Below, piece by piece: positions 47,332-54,875 of a DNA stretch of 62,530 nt. The position numbers and the translations under genes were made by a program. The stretch comes from a virus. The stretch spans positions 1 to 62,530 of IMG/VR virus record IMGVR_UViG_3300046689_000627. One strand, 5' to 3'. The notes beneath the pieces are model-generated. The model made no database searches, was not told the origin of the DNA, and saw nothing but the letters and a program-made list of their open reading frames with translations. Position 1 is the stretch's first letter. The number at the start of each line of letters is the position of its first letter.

Positions 47332-48960
47332 ATGACCCAGACGCGACGTCCTTCCAACCAGAACCGTCCACGCGTGAGCCGCCCCGGTTCCACCGGTCTC
47401 CGCTTCGGCATGTTCGCCATCTGCGTGACTCGCGACCCTGACACGGGCCTCAACAAGGGCAAGGCAAAGCCGCTGTACGACCTTCTGGTCACCTTTGCGG
47501 ACGTCAGCTCCCGCGACACCGAAAGGGGCTACCCGTACCGTGACGCCCTGGCCGCATGCCTGGACTGCTCGAAGCAGACCGTGGACCGGGCCGCGGACTA
47601 CCTGGAGAAGGAGATCGGGCTCGTGACGGTCCACCGCCGCAAGGTGGAAGGCAAGCCGGACGAGAACGATGCCAACCTCTACGAGATCCACGACGCGTGG
47701 CTGATCCACGGCGTCACGCCGCCCGCCGGGACCCCGCCGCAGCTCGTTGCCCGGTACGGGCACACGGTCCCCGGCCTGGATGTCGACGCGTGGATTGTCG
47801 AGCACGCTCCCGGCTTCGACATGTCCGCTTGGCGGACCGCCTACGACGAGAAGCTGCGGGCTCAGGAGGCCTTGCGTGAGGAGCAGCGACGCAAGGAACG
47901 GGCCCGCCGGAAGAAGTCAAAGAAGGGGGGTGGCGTCACGGGTGACGCCACCTCTGAGGATGCCGGAGAGAGGGGGGGTGGCGTCACCCATGACGCTACG
48001 GGTGGCGTCACGGGTGACGTGACCGGTGGCGTCATGGGTGACGCCCTATCTAAAGCCGGTAGTCCAGAACCTTCCTCTACAGACGACGATGCCCCTTCGG
48101 GGCGTAGCCCCGGTGAACCCCGTAGGGCCTCTGCAGGTAGTAAGGGCTCGAGCGATGGCGGCTTCGCCGCGCCCGCGAAAGACAGCCCCGCCCCCTCACC
48201 CGAAGAATCCATCGACCGCGGCCGTACCCGGACTCTTAAGCTCGCTCCCGAAGAGCGCAAGCAGATGAAGGCCATCCTCCAGCTGCTGCCGTCGGACCTG
48301 CAGTCCGCCGTGGGGAACGTCATTCCGGCGAACGTTGGCCGCAGCGTGGTGGAGTCCCTCGCCGTCGGCACGGACCGGGAGCGGACGCCGCAGCAGTTGG
48401 TGGCTCACCGACTGCTGCCGCGCTGGCAGCGTTACTGGGCGCCCAAGTTCTACGCAGGGGAACTCACTCCCGAGGTGAACGGCAAGAAGCGCAAGCCGTT
48501 CGGCCCGCTGCTCGAGATGCTCAGGGACACTGCCGAGTGCAGGAACCTGACGTGCGAGGACCGGCACGACTTCGTCCTGGACGGCGAGTGCCGGAACTGC
48601 GCAATGCGGAAGGGCGACCAGGCCGCCGACCGAGAGCGGGAGCGTCGCGCGGCGCAGGAAGACGCCGATCGGCAGGCCCGTCAGGGCCAGGCGCAGGCGG
48701 CAGCAGAGGCAGCCTCGGCTACGGCTCCGGTGCCGGCACAGCGGGACAGCATGGTGCTGCACGCCCCACGGGTCAGCCGTGAGTGCGCGGAGGACACCTG
48801 CGCCCTGCGGCTCCCCGATGGCTGGGACGATGAGCTGTGCAGGAAGTGCCGCACCCGCGTCAACCGTGCTGCTGAGGTTCACCGGCAGCAGCAGGAGACC
48901 ACGGCCTGCCGTGAGGCGCCGGTGGACGCGTTGGCCTCCGCTGGGCCGGCCCCGTTCTAG
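47332..48960 (+). CDS. Lambda O-like replication initiator
   Basis: A 542-residue protein (GGGGGTGG before ATG). Residues ~20-130 form a winged-helix domain like phage O-type initiators: GLRFGMFAICVTRDPDTGLN, PYRDALAACLDCSKQTVDRA, ADYLEKEIGLVTVHRR. A charged helix (EEQRRKERARRKKSKKG) leads into a low-complexity linker whose codons are four 24-bp iterons. The C-terminal half (~300-440) is helical, followed by CEDRHDFVLDGECRNC and CRKCRT zinc-type clusters. Iterons inside the initiator gene match the lambda O arrangement. It is the first gene of the rightward region. Confidence 0.75.
   Translation: MTQTRRPSNQNRPRVSRPGSTGLRFGMFAICVTRDPDTGLNKGKAKPLYDLLVTFADVSSRDTERGYPYRDALAACLDCSKQTVDRAADYLEKEIGLVTVHRRKVEGKPDENDANLYEIHDAWLIHGVTPPAGTPPQLVARYGHTVPGLDVDAWIVEHAPGFDMSAWRTAYDEKLRAQEALREEQRRKERARRKKSKKGGGVTGDATSEDAGERGGGVTHDATGGVTGDVTGGVMGDALSKAGSPEPSSTDDDAPSGRSPGEPRRASAGSKGSSDGGFAAPAKDSPAPSPEESIDRGRTRTLKLAPEERKQMKAILQLLPSDLQSAVGNVIPANVGRSVVESLAVGTDRERTPQQLVAHRLLPRWQRYWAPKFYAGELTPEVNGKKRKPFGPLLEMLRDTAECRNLTCEDRHDFVLDGECRNCAMRKGDQAADRERERRAAQEDADRQARQGQAQAAAEAASATAPVPAQRDSMVLHAPRVSRECAEDTCALRLPDGWDDELCRKCRTRVNRAAEVHRQQQETTACREAPVDALASAGPAPF
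47929..48048 (+). repeat. Four 24-bp iterons, candidate replication origin
   Basis: Units begin at 47929, 47977, 48001 and 48025, all on a strict 24-base register, with one position (47953-47976) occupied by unrelated sequence. Each starts GGTGGCGTCA. The first is fully palindromic: GGTGGCGTCAC, GG, GTGACGCCACC. The others diverge mainly in the right arm. They encode Gly-Val-Thr-Gly-Asp repeats in the initiator. Confidence 0.85.
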
Positions 48961-48973
48961 GTCACGGATTCAG

Positions 48974-48997
48974 GGTGGGGACACCAGCGTCCCCACC
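48974..48997 (+). terminator. Hairpin after the initiator gene
   Basis: GGTGGGGAC pairs perfectly with GTCCCCACC around ACCAGC, 13 bases after the stop. Confidence 0.75.
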
Positions 48998-49037
48998 TGG
49001 TCCATCCTCATACAAATCACCGGAGAAAAGGAGAAAC

Positions 49038-49772
49038 ATGGGCAGGAAGAAGCCTGGTAAGCCGCGCCGACCGCGGAAGCGTGCACACACACTTCGGGAG
49101 CTCCAGCCGCCGGGTGAAGGCTACGAGGAATGGATCAGCGTCCGGCCTGGCATCGACCCTTCCCGGATTGACGATCCCCGGGTAGGCGCGGGAGCCCTCG
49201 AGATGATGCAGCGCCTGGCCGTCCTCGGTCCGCTGTACGACGGGCTCGTTCCCAAGGCTGCCCTGTACTTGGATGACATGATCGACCAGGGTAGGTTGCC
49301 GGTGTTCCGGGGCAAGGATGAGGGCAACCTGGTGCCGATCAAGGAGATCGCGGCCTTCTGTCAAGATCAGGGCAGCGTACGGGAGTCCATTCACAACCTG
49401 CACGCCATCGGAGCCCTCCTCGTCTTCATCGACGAAGAGCACAGCGCCCCCTACATCCGCATGGTGACCAAGCGTCCCGAGCCCGGTCAGCCGTGGCAAT
49501 TTAACGGCGATTCCGATGTTGCCGTCAGCACCGTCTGCGTCCCCAGCCACATTTGGGAAGAGCTCCCTTTGGATGTAGCTGCCGCGGTCGGGTTCATGCG
49601 GGCTTGCCGCTCCCAGCTGGAGAAACCGGACCCGGTCGTCTACGGGAGACACGCGGGCGTGAACGGCGCCGAGCACGCTCGAGAGCTTTTCGCCGCGGCT
49701 GAGGCCTCTGGGTACGTCGACTACAAGGGGTGCGACGCCTGCCCAGCCGGCCACCTCTGTACCCGGCCCTGA
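49038..49772 (+). CDS. Hypothetical protein downstream of the initiator
   Basis: A 244-residue protein from ATG 49038 (AAAAGGAG). The basic start MGRKKPGKPRRPRKRAHTLR is followed by a mixed fold: LYDGLVPKAALYLDDMIDQG, IKEIAAFCQDQGSVRESIHN (possible HTH), LLVFIDEEHSAPYIRMVTKR. It ends in a Cys pair (GCDACPAGHLC). The position after an O-like initiator would suit a helicase-loader or accessory replication protein, but no motif shows it. Confidence 0.6.
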   Translation: MGRKKPGKPRRPRKRAHTLRELQPPGEGYEEWISVRPGIDPSRIDDPRVGAGALEMMQRLAVLGPLYDGLVPKAALYLDDMIDQGRLPVFRGKDEGNLVPIKEIAAFCQDQGSVRESIHNLHAIGALLVFIDEEHSAPYIRMVTKRPEPGQPWQFNGDSDVAVSTVCVPSHIWEELPLDVAAAVGFMRACRSQLEKPDPVVYGRHAGVNGAEHARELFAAAEASGYVDYKGCDACPAGHLCTRP

Positions 49773-49782
49773 ACGGTGGAGC

Positions 49783-49802
49783 GCCCCGGCACTGACCGGG
49801 GC
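49783..49802 (+). terminator. Hairpin between convergent genes
   Basis: GCCCCGG pairs with CCGGGGC around 6 bases, between the stops of the 49038-49772 and 49813 genes. It could serve both directions. Confidence 0.7.
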
Positions 49803-49812
49803 ACTCTGTTCG

Positions 49813-50094
49813 TCAGCCGAGGGCGCCCATCCCTTGTTCGGTGGCCTCCATCAGGTCCGGGTGGGAGCCGTCAGCCGGCACCACGATCCGAATCAGGTTC
49901 AGATCGTGGAGGCGCAGCATCGCCCCATATAGCCCCAGCTGAAGTTCCGTCCATGCCTCCCGGGCCGGGTCGTCCTCTGGAACGCTGGCATCGAACGTGG
50001 GCGGGTGGATCGTGTGGAAGAAACTGGAAGGCGCGACCGGCTCCTTGGAGTGGGCGATCAGCTCGAGGAGACGGCGTTCGTCGTTGGACAGCAT
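49813..50094 (-). CDS. Small winged-helix-like hypothetical protein
   Basis: A 93-residue protein from ATG 50094. MLSNDERRLLELIAHSKEPV then LQLGLYGAMLRLHDLNLIRI suggests a small winged helix. A longer frame (to 50163) overlaps the next gene without better support. There is no ribosome site. It forms a small minus-strand group with the next two genes. Confidence 0.5.
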   Translation of the reverse strand: MLSNDERRLLELIAHSKEPVAPSSFFHTIHPPTFDASVPEDDPAREAWTELQLGLYGAMLRLHDLNLIRIVVPADGSHPDLMEATEQGMGALG

Positions 50095-50132
50095 GACGGC
50101 AGGGTAGAGGTAGCCGCCGACGCCGAACCGGC

Positions 50133-50438
50133 CTAAGCCGCAGTCCCGGGCCCGGCTTCCCACGGTTCCCCGAGCGGCCGGGTAAGCCCGTCATCCGCCA
50201 CCAGCCGCCGGCCGCGTTCCGTCTCGTCCAGCTCCCAGTGGTGTCGGCACTCCTCGCACCGGACTCCGTCCACCAGGTCCTCGGTTTCCCCGTTCGGGCA
50301 GTCCGTGCCGTCTCCGCGGCCCGCACACTCCTGTACCCAGGTATCTGCCACGTGTTCGACCGTGCGGCGTCGGTTCAGGTTCGTGGAGAGGGCGTGGAGG
50401 GCGCACAGGCGCTCACGTCCGGCACCGGACCCCAGCAC
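50133..50438 (-). CDS. Small Cys-rich hypothetical protein
   Basis: Up to 101 residues (GTG 50438; an internal start is possible). The conserved-looking part is WVQECAGRGDGTDCPNG, then VRCEECRHHWELDETERGRR, with four cysteines fit for zinc. The end is GEPWEAGPGTAA. Function unknown. Confidence 0.5.
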   Translation of the reverse strand: MLGSGAGRERLCALHALSTNLNRRRTVEHVADTWVQECAGRGDGTDCPNGETEDLVDGVRCEECRHHWELDETERGRRLVADDGLTRPLGEPWEAGPGTAA

Positions 50439-50471
50439 CCGCCAGCAGCCTCAAGAGGCTTCATCGGGCGG

Positions 50472-50639
50472 TCAGTCGGCTTCATCCCAGGGCGGGGGCG
50501 GGCTGGTGCTGTCCTCCCCGCATGACCAGCATTCAAAAGTGGCCGGCGCACGGAACCTGTCGCTCCACCATGAGGCAACGGGCTCGAGCCAGACGACGCA
50601 TTCGGTGCCGCACCAGCCGCAGATGAAGATAGTTTCCAC
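50472..50639 (-). CDS. Zinc-ribbon microprotein
   Basis: A 55-residue protein from GTG 50639 (GGGGGAGGGG upstream). IFICGWCGTECVVWLEPVAS and FECWSCGEDST give two CxxC pairs, a classic small zinc ribbon, followed by an acidic tail. Longer frames upstream lack ribosome sites. Confidence 0.55.
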   Translation of the reverse strand: METIFICGWCGTECVVWLEPVASWWSDRFRAPATFECWSCGEDSTSPPPPWDEAD

Positions 50640-50782
50640 GCCACCCCTCCCCCGGGCCCGTGTGGCCCCCACCTTGATAGCAGGGGCGGACGACAGTGAC
50701 GACCATGCCGTTTGGTCCGAATCGGCTTCGGATGGACACTGCTCCGGCACGCTCCACGGCCGACACAACACTTGGAGACCCG

Positions 50783-51115
50783 ATGAGCGAAGACACTCCT
50801 GTCCTGCCCGGCTTCATCGAGGACCACGACCAGGGGCAGAGCCTCCGCGTCTGGTGCCGCTGGTGCTGCATCTGGCACGAACACGGCTACACCGGAACCT
50901 CGATCGGCGGCACCGAAGACCGGGTCGCCCACTGCTTTGCCCCGGACAGCCCCTACAGGGAGACCGGCTACAGCATCCTCGTCTCCGGCACGCCGTTCTC
51001 CGCGGCCCGTGCGATGGTGCGGAAGGCGAACGTCACGCAGGAGCGGTCGATCACGGACGGCCGGATCACACCGACCGTACAGTTGCTCCGCGACCAGGAG
51101 CCGCCCGCCGGCTGA
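50783..51115 (+). CDS. Hypothetical protein with Cys/His cluster
   Basis: A 110-residue protein from ATG 50783 (TTGGAGAC upstream). LRVWCRWCCIWHEHGYTGTS carries clustered Cys, Trp and His, followed by HCFAPDSPYRETGYSILVSG. This compact pattern occurs in small Streptomyces phage proteins of unknown role. The C-terminal half looks like a short helix plus strand. Confidence 0.55.
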   Translation: MSEDTPVLPGFIEDHDQGQSLRVWCRWCCIWHEHGYTGTSIGGTEDRVAHCFAPDSPYRETGYSILVSGTPFSAARAMVRKANVTQERSITDGRITPTVQLLRDQEPPAG

Positions 51116-51121
51116 CAGCGT

Positions 51122-51157
51122 TCCTGCCCACGGTGTCAGACCCGGCTGGAAGACTGG
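51122..51157 (+). promoter_or_regulatory. Repeated upstream element, copy 1
   Basis: TCCTGCCC, 12 variable bases, then CCGGCTGGAAGACTGG, 36 bases before GTG 51194. The same element with identical spacing recurs at 52451-52486. It may be a phage-specific promoter. Confidence 0.5.
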
Positions 51158-51193
51158 GCCTTCTGCCGACAACACGCCCGTCAGGAGGAACCG

Positions 51194-52450
51194 GTGGCCG
51201 ACACGACCCACGCCCTGCCGGTGTACGAGCGCAGGGACGTGCCGGAGCACCTTCAGCACCTGCGGACTATGACGCAGCTGAAGGCGGACCGCCGGAAGCC
51301 CGCAGAGGGCCAGGCGCCGGTGGCGTTGCTGCGGGTGTACCGGCGCGGGCACGGCTGGGGCGAGTTCCCCCTGTACGACCCCGCCGGCGCCGCCGCGATG
51401 CGGCCGCTGTCGGCGAAGCAGCAGGCCGCGAAGACCGCCCGGCGGACGTGCCCGCGGTGTGGCGAGGTCCGAAACCACGTCGTGTACCGGCAGTGCGGGG
51501 TGTGCGACGTGAAGGACCATGAGGAGCGCCTGGCGTTGCAGGCCCGCACCTGCTGGAAGTGCCGGCGGGTCTCGGTCGCCGCCCTGCCGAAGGAGCAGGG
51601 GAGCCGGTGCATGCCCTGCTGGGTGCTCTGGCGGCTTCAACAGCAGTGCGAGGCTGAACGGCTTGCCGTGTGGCGCCGTACGTGTCCCGGGCCGGACTGC
51701 CAGGTGGTCACGGCCACGGACGAGGAGATCGCCGCGGAGAAGGCCGCAGGCACGTGGCTGTACCCGCGCTGGTGTCCGCCCTGCGCCGAACGGGACGAGC
51801 GGGAGCGTGAGGAGCGGCGGCAGGCCGAGCAGGAGGCACGGGAACGCGCCCTGGAGGCCCGCCGTCAGGAGGTTGCCGCGCTGGAGGAGTGGGCGCGGAC
51901 CGTTCTCGCCGACTCGGACACGGTCGTTCTGGACACGGAGACCACGGGCCTCGAGGACGATGCGCGCATCGTCGACCTTGGCGTCCTCGGGGTGTCCGGT
52001 GACGTCCTGGTGGACACGCTCGTCAACCCAGGCGAGCCGATTCCCGGCGAGGCGACTGACATTCACGGGATCACCGACGCCCTGGTGGCTGCGGCGCCCG
52101 CGTTCGGAGACGTCCTCGAGCAGCTCACCACCGTGCTGGCCGGCAAGCGGTGCCTGATCTACAACAAGCCGTACGACGTTGCCAGGCTGCGGCACGAACT
52201 GACCATGCACTACCGGCAGGCCGGCCACCCCGACCCCGAGGCCTCCGCCGCGGCATGGATCGACGGCATGCGCTTCGAAGACGTGATGATCCCGTACTCG
52301 GACTGGTTCGGCGACTGGTCGGACTACTGGGGGAACTATGCCTGGCAGCCCCTCTACGGCGGCGACCACCGGGCCATCTCGGATTGTCGTGCGGTCGTGG
52401 ACCGGCTCCGGGAGATGGCAGCGCGCGTCCTCGAGGGCGAGGCTGTCTGA
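51194..52450 (+). CDS. DnaQ-type 3'-5' exonuclease with zinc-finger N-terminus
   Basis: A 418-residue protein from GTG 51194 (AGGAGG). The N-terminal half has three zinc-type Cys groups: 86/89 with 101/104, 120/123 with 139/142, and 164/169 with 194/197. A charged coil follows (~198-232). The exonuclease has Exo I VVLDTETTGLE (Asp247, Glu249), Exo II YNKPYDVARL (Asp328) and Exo III GDHRAISDCRAV (His392, Asp397). This is a DEDDh nuclease degrading single-stranded ends, for proofreading, recombination or RNA trimming. The triple zinc region is an unusual addition and probably sets the substrate. Confidence 0.88.
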   Translation: MADTTHALPVYERRDVPEHLQHLRTMTQLKADRRKPAEGQAPVALLRVYRRGHGWGEFPLYDPAGAAAMRPLSAKQQAAKTARRTCPRCGEVRNHVVYRQCGVCDVKDHEERLALQARTCWKCRRVSVAALPKEQGSRCMPCWVLWRLQQQCEAERLAVWRRTCPGPDCQVVTATDEEIAAEKAAGTWLYPRWCPPCAERDEREREERRQAEQEARERALEARRQEVAALEEWARTVLADSDTVVLDTETTGLEDDARIVDLGVLGVSGDVLVDTLVNPGEPIPGEATDIHGITDALVAAAPAFGDVLEQLTTVLAGKRCLIYNKPYDVARLRHELTMHYRQAGHPDPEASAAAWIDGMRFEDVMIPYSDWFGDWSDYWGNYAWQPLYGGDHRAISDCRAVVDRLREMAARVLEGEAV

Positions 52451-52486
52451 TCCTGCCCGGGCAGTCCGTACCGGCTGGAAGACTGG
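52451..52486 (+). promoter_or_regulatory. Repeated upstream element, copy 2
   Basis: TCCTGCCC-N12-CCGGCTGGAAGACTGG ending 4 bases before ATG 52491. It matches the 51122 copy in both blocks and spacing. Being so close to the start, it would imply a short or leaderless message if it is a promoter. Confidence 0.5.
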
Positions 52487-52490
52487 CGTC

Positions 52491-52724
52491 ATGAACAGTC
52501 AGCAGCGGGCCGCGGAGCCCGGTGAACTCTGCACCTGCGGCCGGCAGGCGGTCACCGTTTTTTTCACCGACCGGTTCGGGGATGTCGGGTACTGCGGTAT
52601 CGAGGGTGCCGCGTTCAGGCCGGTGCTGCCGTGTCCGTGGTGCGGGAGTAGTGAGCCGCATAAGGAGCCGTGGGGTGACCCGGGGCGCTGCCCGGAGTAC
52701 CGGCTCTGCGCGTCGCAGAGTTGA
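52491..52724 (+). CDS. Zinc-ribbon small protein
   Basis: A 77-residue protein. ELCTCGRQAVTVFFTDRFGD, VGYCGIEGAA, and PCPWCGSSEPHKEPWGDPGR with a final Cys give several Cys pairs. The CTCGR...CPWCG order is common in small phage proteins. It directly follows the exonuclease under its own copy of the repeated element. Confidence 0.6.
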   Translation: MNSQQRAAEPGELCTCGRQAVTVFFTDRFGDVGYCGIEGAAFRPVLPCPWCGSSEPHKEPWGDPGRCPEYRLCASQS

Positions 52725-52758
52725 GTTGGCAAACAATGAAGTAAGGCCGCTCAGTACC

Positions 52759-53025
52759 TCAGGAGCTTTCTTCGGGCCCAGGCCAGTCAGGATCGTCCTC
52801 GGCAGTCAACAGAGTCCCCTGCCCCTCGTCCCAGGGGTTGGTCCACCCGCAGGCGCCGCACGAGTACCTCCCCCTGATCCCGGAAATCTGCGTGCCGCAG
52901 CGCCGGCAGTCCGTCGTGGTGATCTCCTGCCGGGCTAGGAACGCGGCGGCAGCCTGCGCCCGGGCCGGGTCCATGGCGTGCGGTACGGGCGTGCGCGTGC
53001 GTGGGGGATTCGGTTTCCTGCTCAC
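52759..53025 (-). CDS. Zinc-ribbon protein
   Basis: An 88-residue protein from GTG 53025, overlapping the stop of the next gene by 4 bases (GTGA). A basic, Pro-rich start, a helix (ARAQAAAAFLARQEITTT) and a ribbon DCRRCGTQISGIRG with YSCGACGWTNPW (two CxxC) lead to an acidic tail. It may bind nucleic acid. Transcribed with the 45-residue zinc protein. Confidence 0.6.
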   Translation of the reverse strand: MSRKPNPPRTRTPVPHAMDPARAQAAAAFLARQEITTTDCRRCGTQISGIRGRYSCGACGWTNPWDEGQGTLLTAEDDPDWPGPEESS

Positions 53026-53159
53026 GCCGTCGACTCTATCCGCGTACATGCCCCGCCGGCCGTCCCTGGGGTGTTGCCGGAGATAGGGCCGCAGTTCGGG
53101 CATGCCCACGATCCGTCTGAGCCCTGCTGTGCGCTGGCTCCGCAGTTCGGACAGTTCAC
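53022..53159 (-). CDS. 45-residue zinc-ribbon microprotein
   Basis: From GTG 53159 (GAGGGAG upstream), a protein starting VNCPNCGASAQQGSDG, then WACPNCGPISGN: two CPNCG knuckles and little else. Its stop overlaps the next start by 4 bases. It is divergent from the operator-controlled promoter at 53275, so it might be a regulator of that region. Confidence 0.6.
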   Translation of the reverse strand: MNCPNCGASAQQGSDGSWACPNCGPISGNTPGTAGGACTRIESTA

Positions 53160-53274
53160 GCTCGTCTCCCTCGTACGCGCTTCGGGGTCTCCAGCATGAG
53201 GCGTGAACGGTGTGGGCGGTAGAGGCGCGCTGGTGGGCCGATCTGGCCGCGACACCCAACGAACCCCCATTTTG

Positions 53275-53306
53275 GCATTGTTGCATAATGCTTAACACGG
53301 TACACT
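53275..53306 (+). promoter_or_regulatory. Operator-controlled promoter of the 53.4-60.7 kb operon
   Basis: TTGTTG (53278-53283), a 17-base spacer and TACACT (53301-53306). GCATT-GTTGCAT-AATGC (53275-53291) covers the -35 box. The operator-to-promoter geometry is identical, base for base, to that at 9841-9872. Confidence 0.7.
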
Positions 53307-53316
53307 GGAGGGGTTG

Positions 53317-53472
53317 ATGCGGCCGCACGCCTCCGCGTCAGGCCGGGGGAACACCCCGCCGAATCAGCGGCACGCTGAACAACCACGCCCCAATCACCGG
53401 GAGCCACCGTCATGGCCGACAGTCCCGAACGCCGCCGAGCAGAACAACTCCAGCAGCGCGCCGACAAGCTGA
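53317..53472 (+). CDS. Possible leader ORF overlapping the DUF3560 gene start
   Basis: Directly after the promoter, GGAGGGG precedes ATG 53317. The frame runs 51 codons (MRPHASASGRGNTPPNQRHA) and ends inside the DUF3560 gene in another frame. The product looks disordered. It could be a translated leader affecting the next start, or chance. Confidence 0.25.
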   Translation: MRPHASASGRGNTPPNQRHAEQPRPNHREPPSWPTVPNAAEQNNSSSAPTS

Positions 53473-53948
53473 AGCAGACCGCGGAGCAGCAAGGCGAACG
53501 CGCGTCCAGCATGTACGGACGGTTCGCCGGTGGCCAGCCCCTGCTTCCCGGCCACCACTCCTACCGCAGCGCCCGCCGCGCCAAGAACCGTGCCGACGCG
53601 GCCTCCGACCGGGCTATCGACGCCTACAAGGCAGCCCAAGACGCCGAGTCAAAGGCCAGGTGGGCCAAAGTGCACGCCGACACCAAGGACGAGATCACCG
53701 CCATCACCAGCACCCGTACACGGTCCTGGGAGCCCGGCGACTTCCGGCCCGGCGACATCGTCACCGTCCGCGTATTCGAGACCAGCACCAGCACCTACCG
53801 GGTCAAGCGCGTCAACAAGGAGACCCTGACCCTGGACGGCGGTGGCGGCGGCTGGGACGACCCCAAGCGCGAGTACGACCGGGTCCTGCTGTCCCGCACT
53901 CGGGACGGCGTCACCATCACCAACCCCGCCGACGCAGACAGGGCCTGA
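53412..53948 (+). CDS. DUF3560-like protein
   Basis: A 178-residue protein (GGGAG before ATG 53412). The N-terminal ~85 residues, QQRADKLKQTAEQQGERASS with FAGGQPLLPGHHSYRSARR, are the DUF3560 signature (charged helices around G.P.l.GHHS). A C-terminal small beta domain (FRPGDIVTVRVFETSTSTYR, LTLDGGGGGWDDP) may bind a partner. DUF3560 proteins are common on plasmids and phages; role unknown. First main gene of the operon. Confidence 0.75.
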   Translation: MADSPERRRAEQLQQRADKLKQTAEQQGERASSMYGRFAGGQPLLPGHHSYRSARRAKNRADAASDRAIDAYKAAQDAESKARWAKVHADTKDEITAITSTRTRSWEPGDFRPGDIVTVRVFETSTSTYRVKRVNKETLTLDGGGGGWDDPKREYDRVLLSRTRDGVTITNPADADRA

Positions 53949-54008
53949 GATGCCGCTGCCGGTCCTGCCCGGCCCGCCTGACCGCCACCCAGCCCCCAGG
54001 GAGACCCG

Positions 54009-54875
54009 ATGACCAGCCCGAACACCGACCAGCTCGACCTCGACACCATCGAAACCGCCACCGACGAACCGCCGAACAGCACCTTCACAGCAGCCGCCGT
54101 CGTAGCCGCGCTTCAAGGCGCTGGCATTGAGCGGGACAAGCTGCACGAGAAGGAAGTCAACGGCCTCCGCGCCGAACTGGCCGAAGCGCGAGAGGAACTC
54201 GCTGCCGCAGTCCGAGTCTCCGAGACACTGAACCGACGCCTCTCCGAGGAGCAGCTCGCAGGCTCCGCCCTGTACGCCGCACTGACCATGCCGACCACCC
54301 CGGAGCAGCGGCAGGCCGCGCTGGACAAGTTCACGGCTGTCGCACAGCAGGTCTCCGGGGCCGCCACCGAGCTCTGCGACCTGCCGCGCGGGGACTGGGA
54401 GCTCATGGTCCACGCCCGGGAGGACGTCGACGCCCTCGTCGCCGAAGTCCGCCGCCTCCGCGACGAGCTTGCCGAGACGAAGGCCCTCAACGACCCGCGG
54501 CTGCGCGGTCTCCTCGTCAAGGCCGCACCCGACAAGGACCTGTACGTCCAGTGGTCCACCGTCTGCGACATGCCCGGCGGCGTGTTCAGCCGCGAGACCG
54601 CCCTGGAGTACGGCTTCCCTCGCTCGAAGGTCGACCACGCGGACGAGCACGGCAGCAGCTCCCGTCTCGGCGACGGCGCGTGGGACGACAAGGGTTGGGT
54701 CGCCGAGCAGCGCGGCTGGCTGCGCCGGGACTTGATCGGTGAGTACGCGGTCGAGTACCTGCACGGGGACCGCATCGCCGCCTACGCATTGCTGGAGCCG
54801 TTCGACGATGAGCCGGAGTCCGCCGCCCGTCCGGCTGGGGCCGCGAACGAGGACAGCACCGGGAGTCGGCCGTGA
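54009..54875 (+). CDS. Coiled-coil hypothetical protein
   Basis: A 288-residue protein (AGGGAGACCCG before the ATG). Two coiled-coil segments, LHEKEVNGLRAELAEAREEL and VDALVAEVRRLRDELAETKA, are separated by a helical middle. The C-terminal ~100 residues look globular and Trp-rich (DDKGWVAEQRGWLRRDLIGE). No domain recognised. It overlaps the next gene by 4 bases. Confidence 0.6.
   Translation: MTSPNTDQLDLDTIETATDEPPNSTFTAAAVVAALQGAGIERDKLHEKEVNGLRAELAEAREELAAAVRVSETLNRRLSEEQLAGSALYAALTMPTTPEQRQAALDKFTAVAQQVSGAATELCDLPRGDWELMVHAREDVDALVAEVRRLRDELAETKALNDPRLRGLLVKAAPDKDLYVQWSTVCDMPGGVFSRETALEYGFPRSKVDHADEHGSSSRLGDGAWDDKGWVAEQRGWLRRDLIGEYAVEYLHGDRIAAYALLEPFDDEPESAARPAGAANEDSTGSRP

Noticed and set aside
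47929-48048. Short regular repeats considered as CRISPR
   Set aside because: Units are contiguous or in strict 24-base register with no spacers, are palindromic, and keep an open reading frame; iterons fit better. No CRISPR array or cas gene seen in the window.
50375-52492. 705-codon minus-strand open frame
   Set aside because: Antisense to the exonuclease, whose catalytic motifs are unmistakable on the plus strand.
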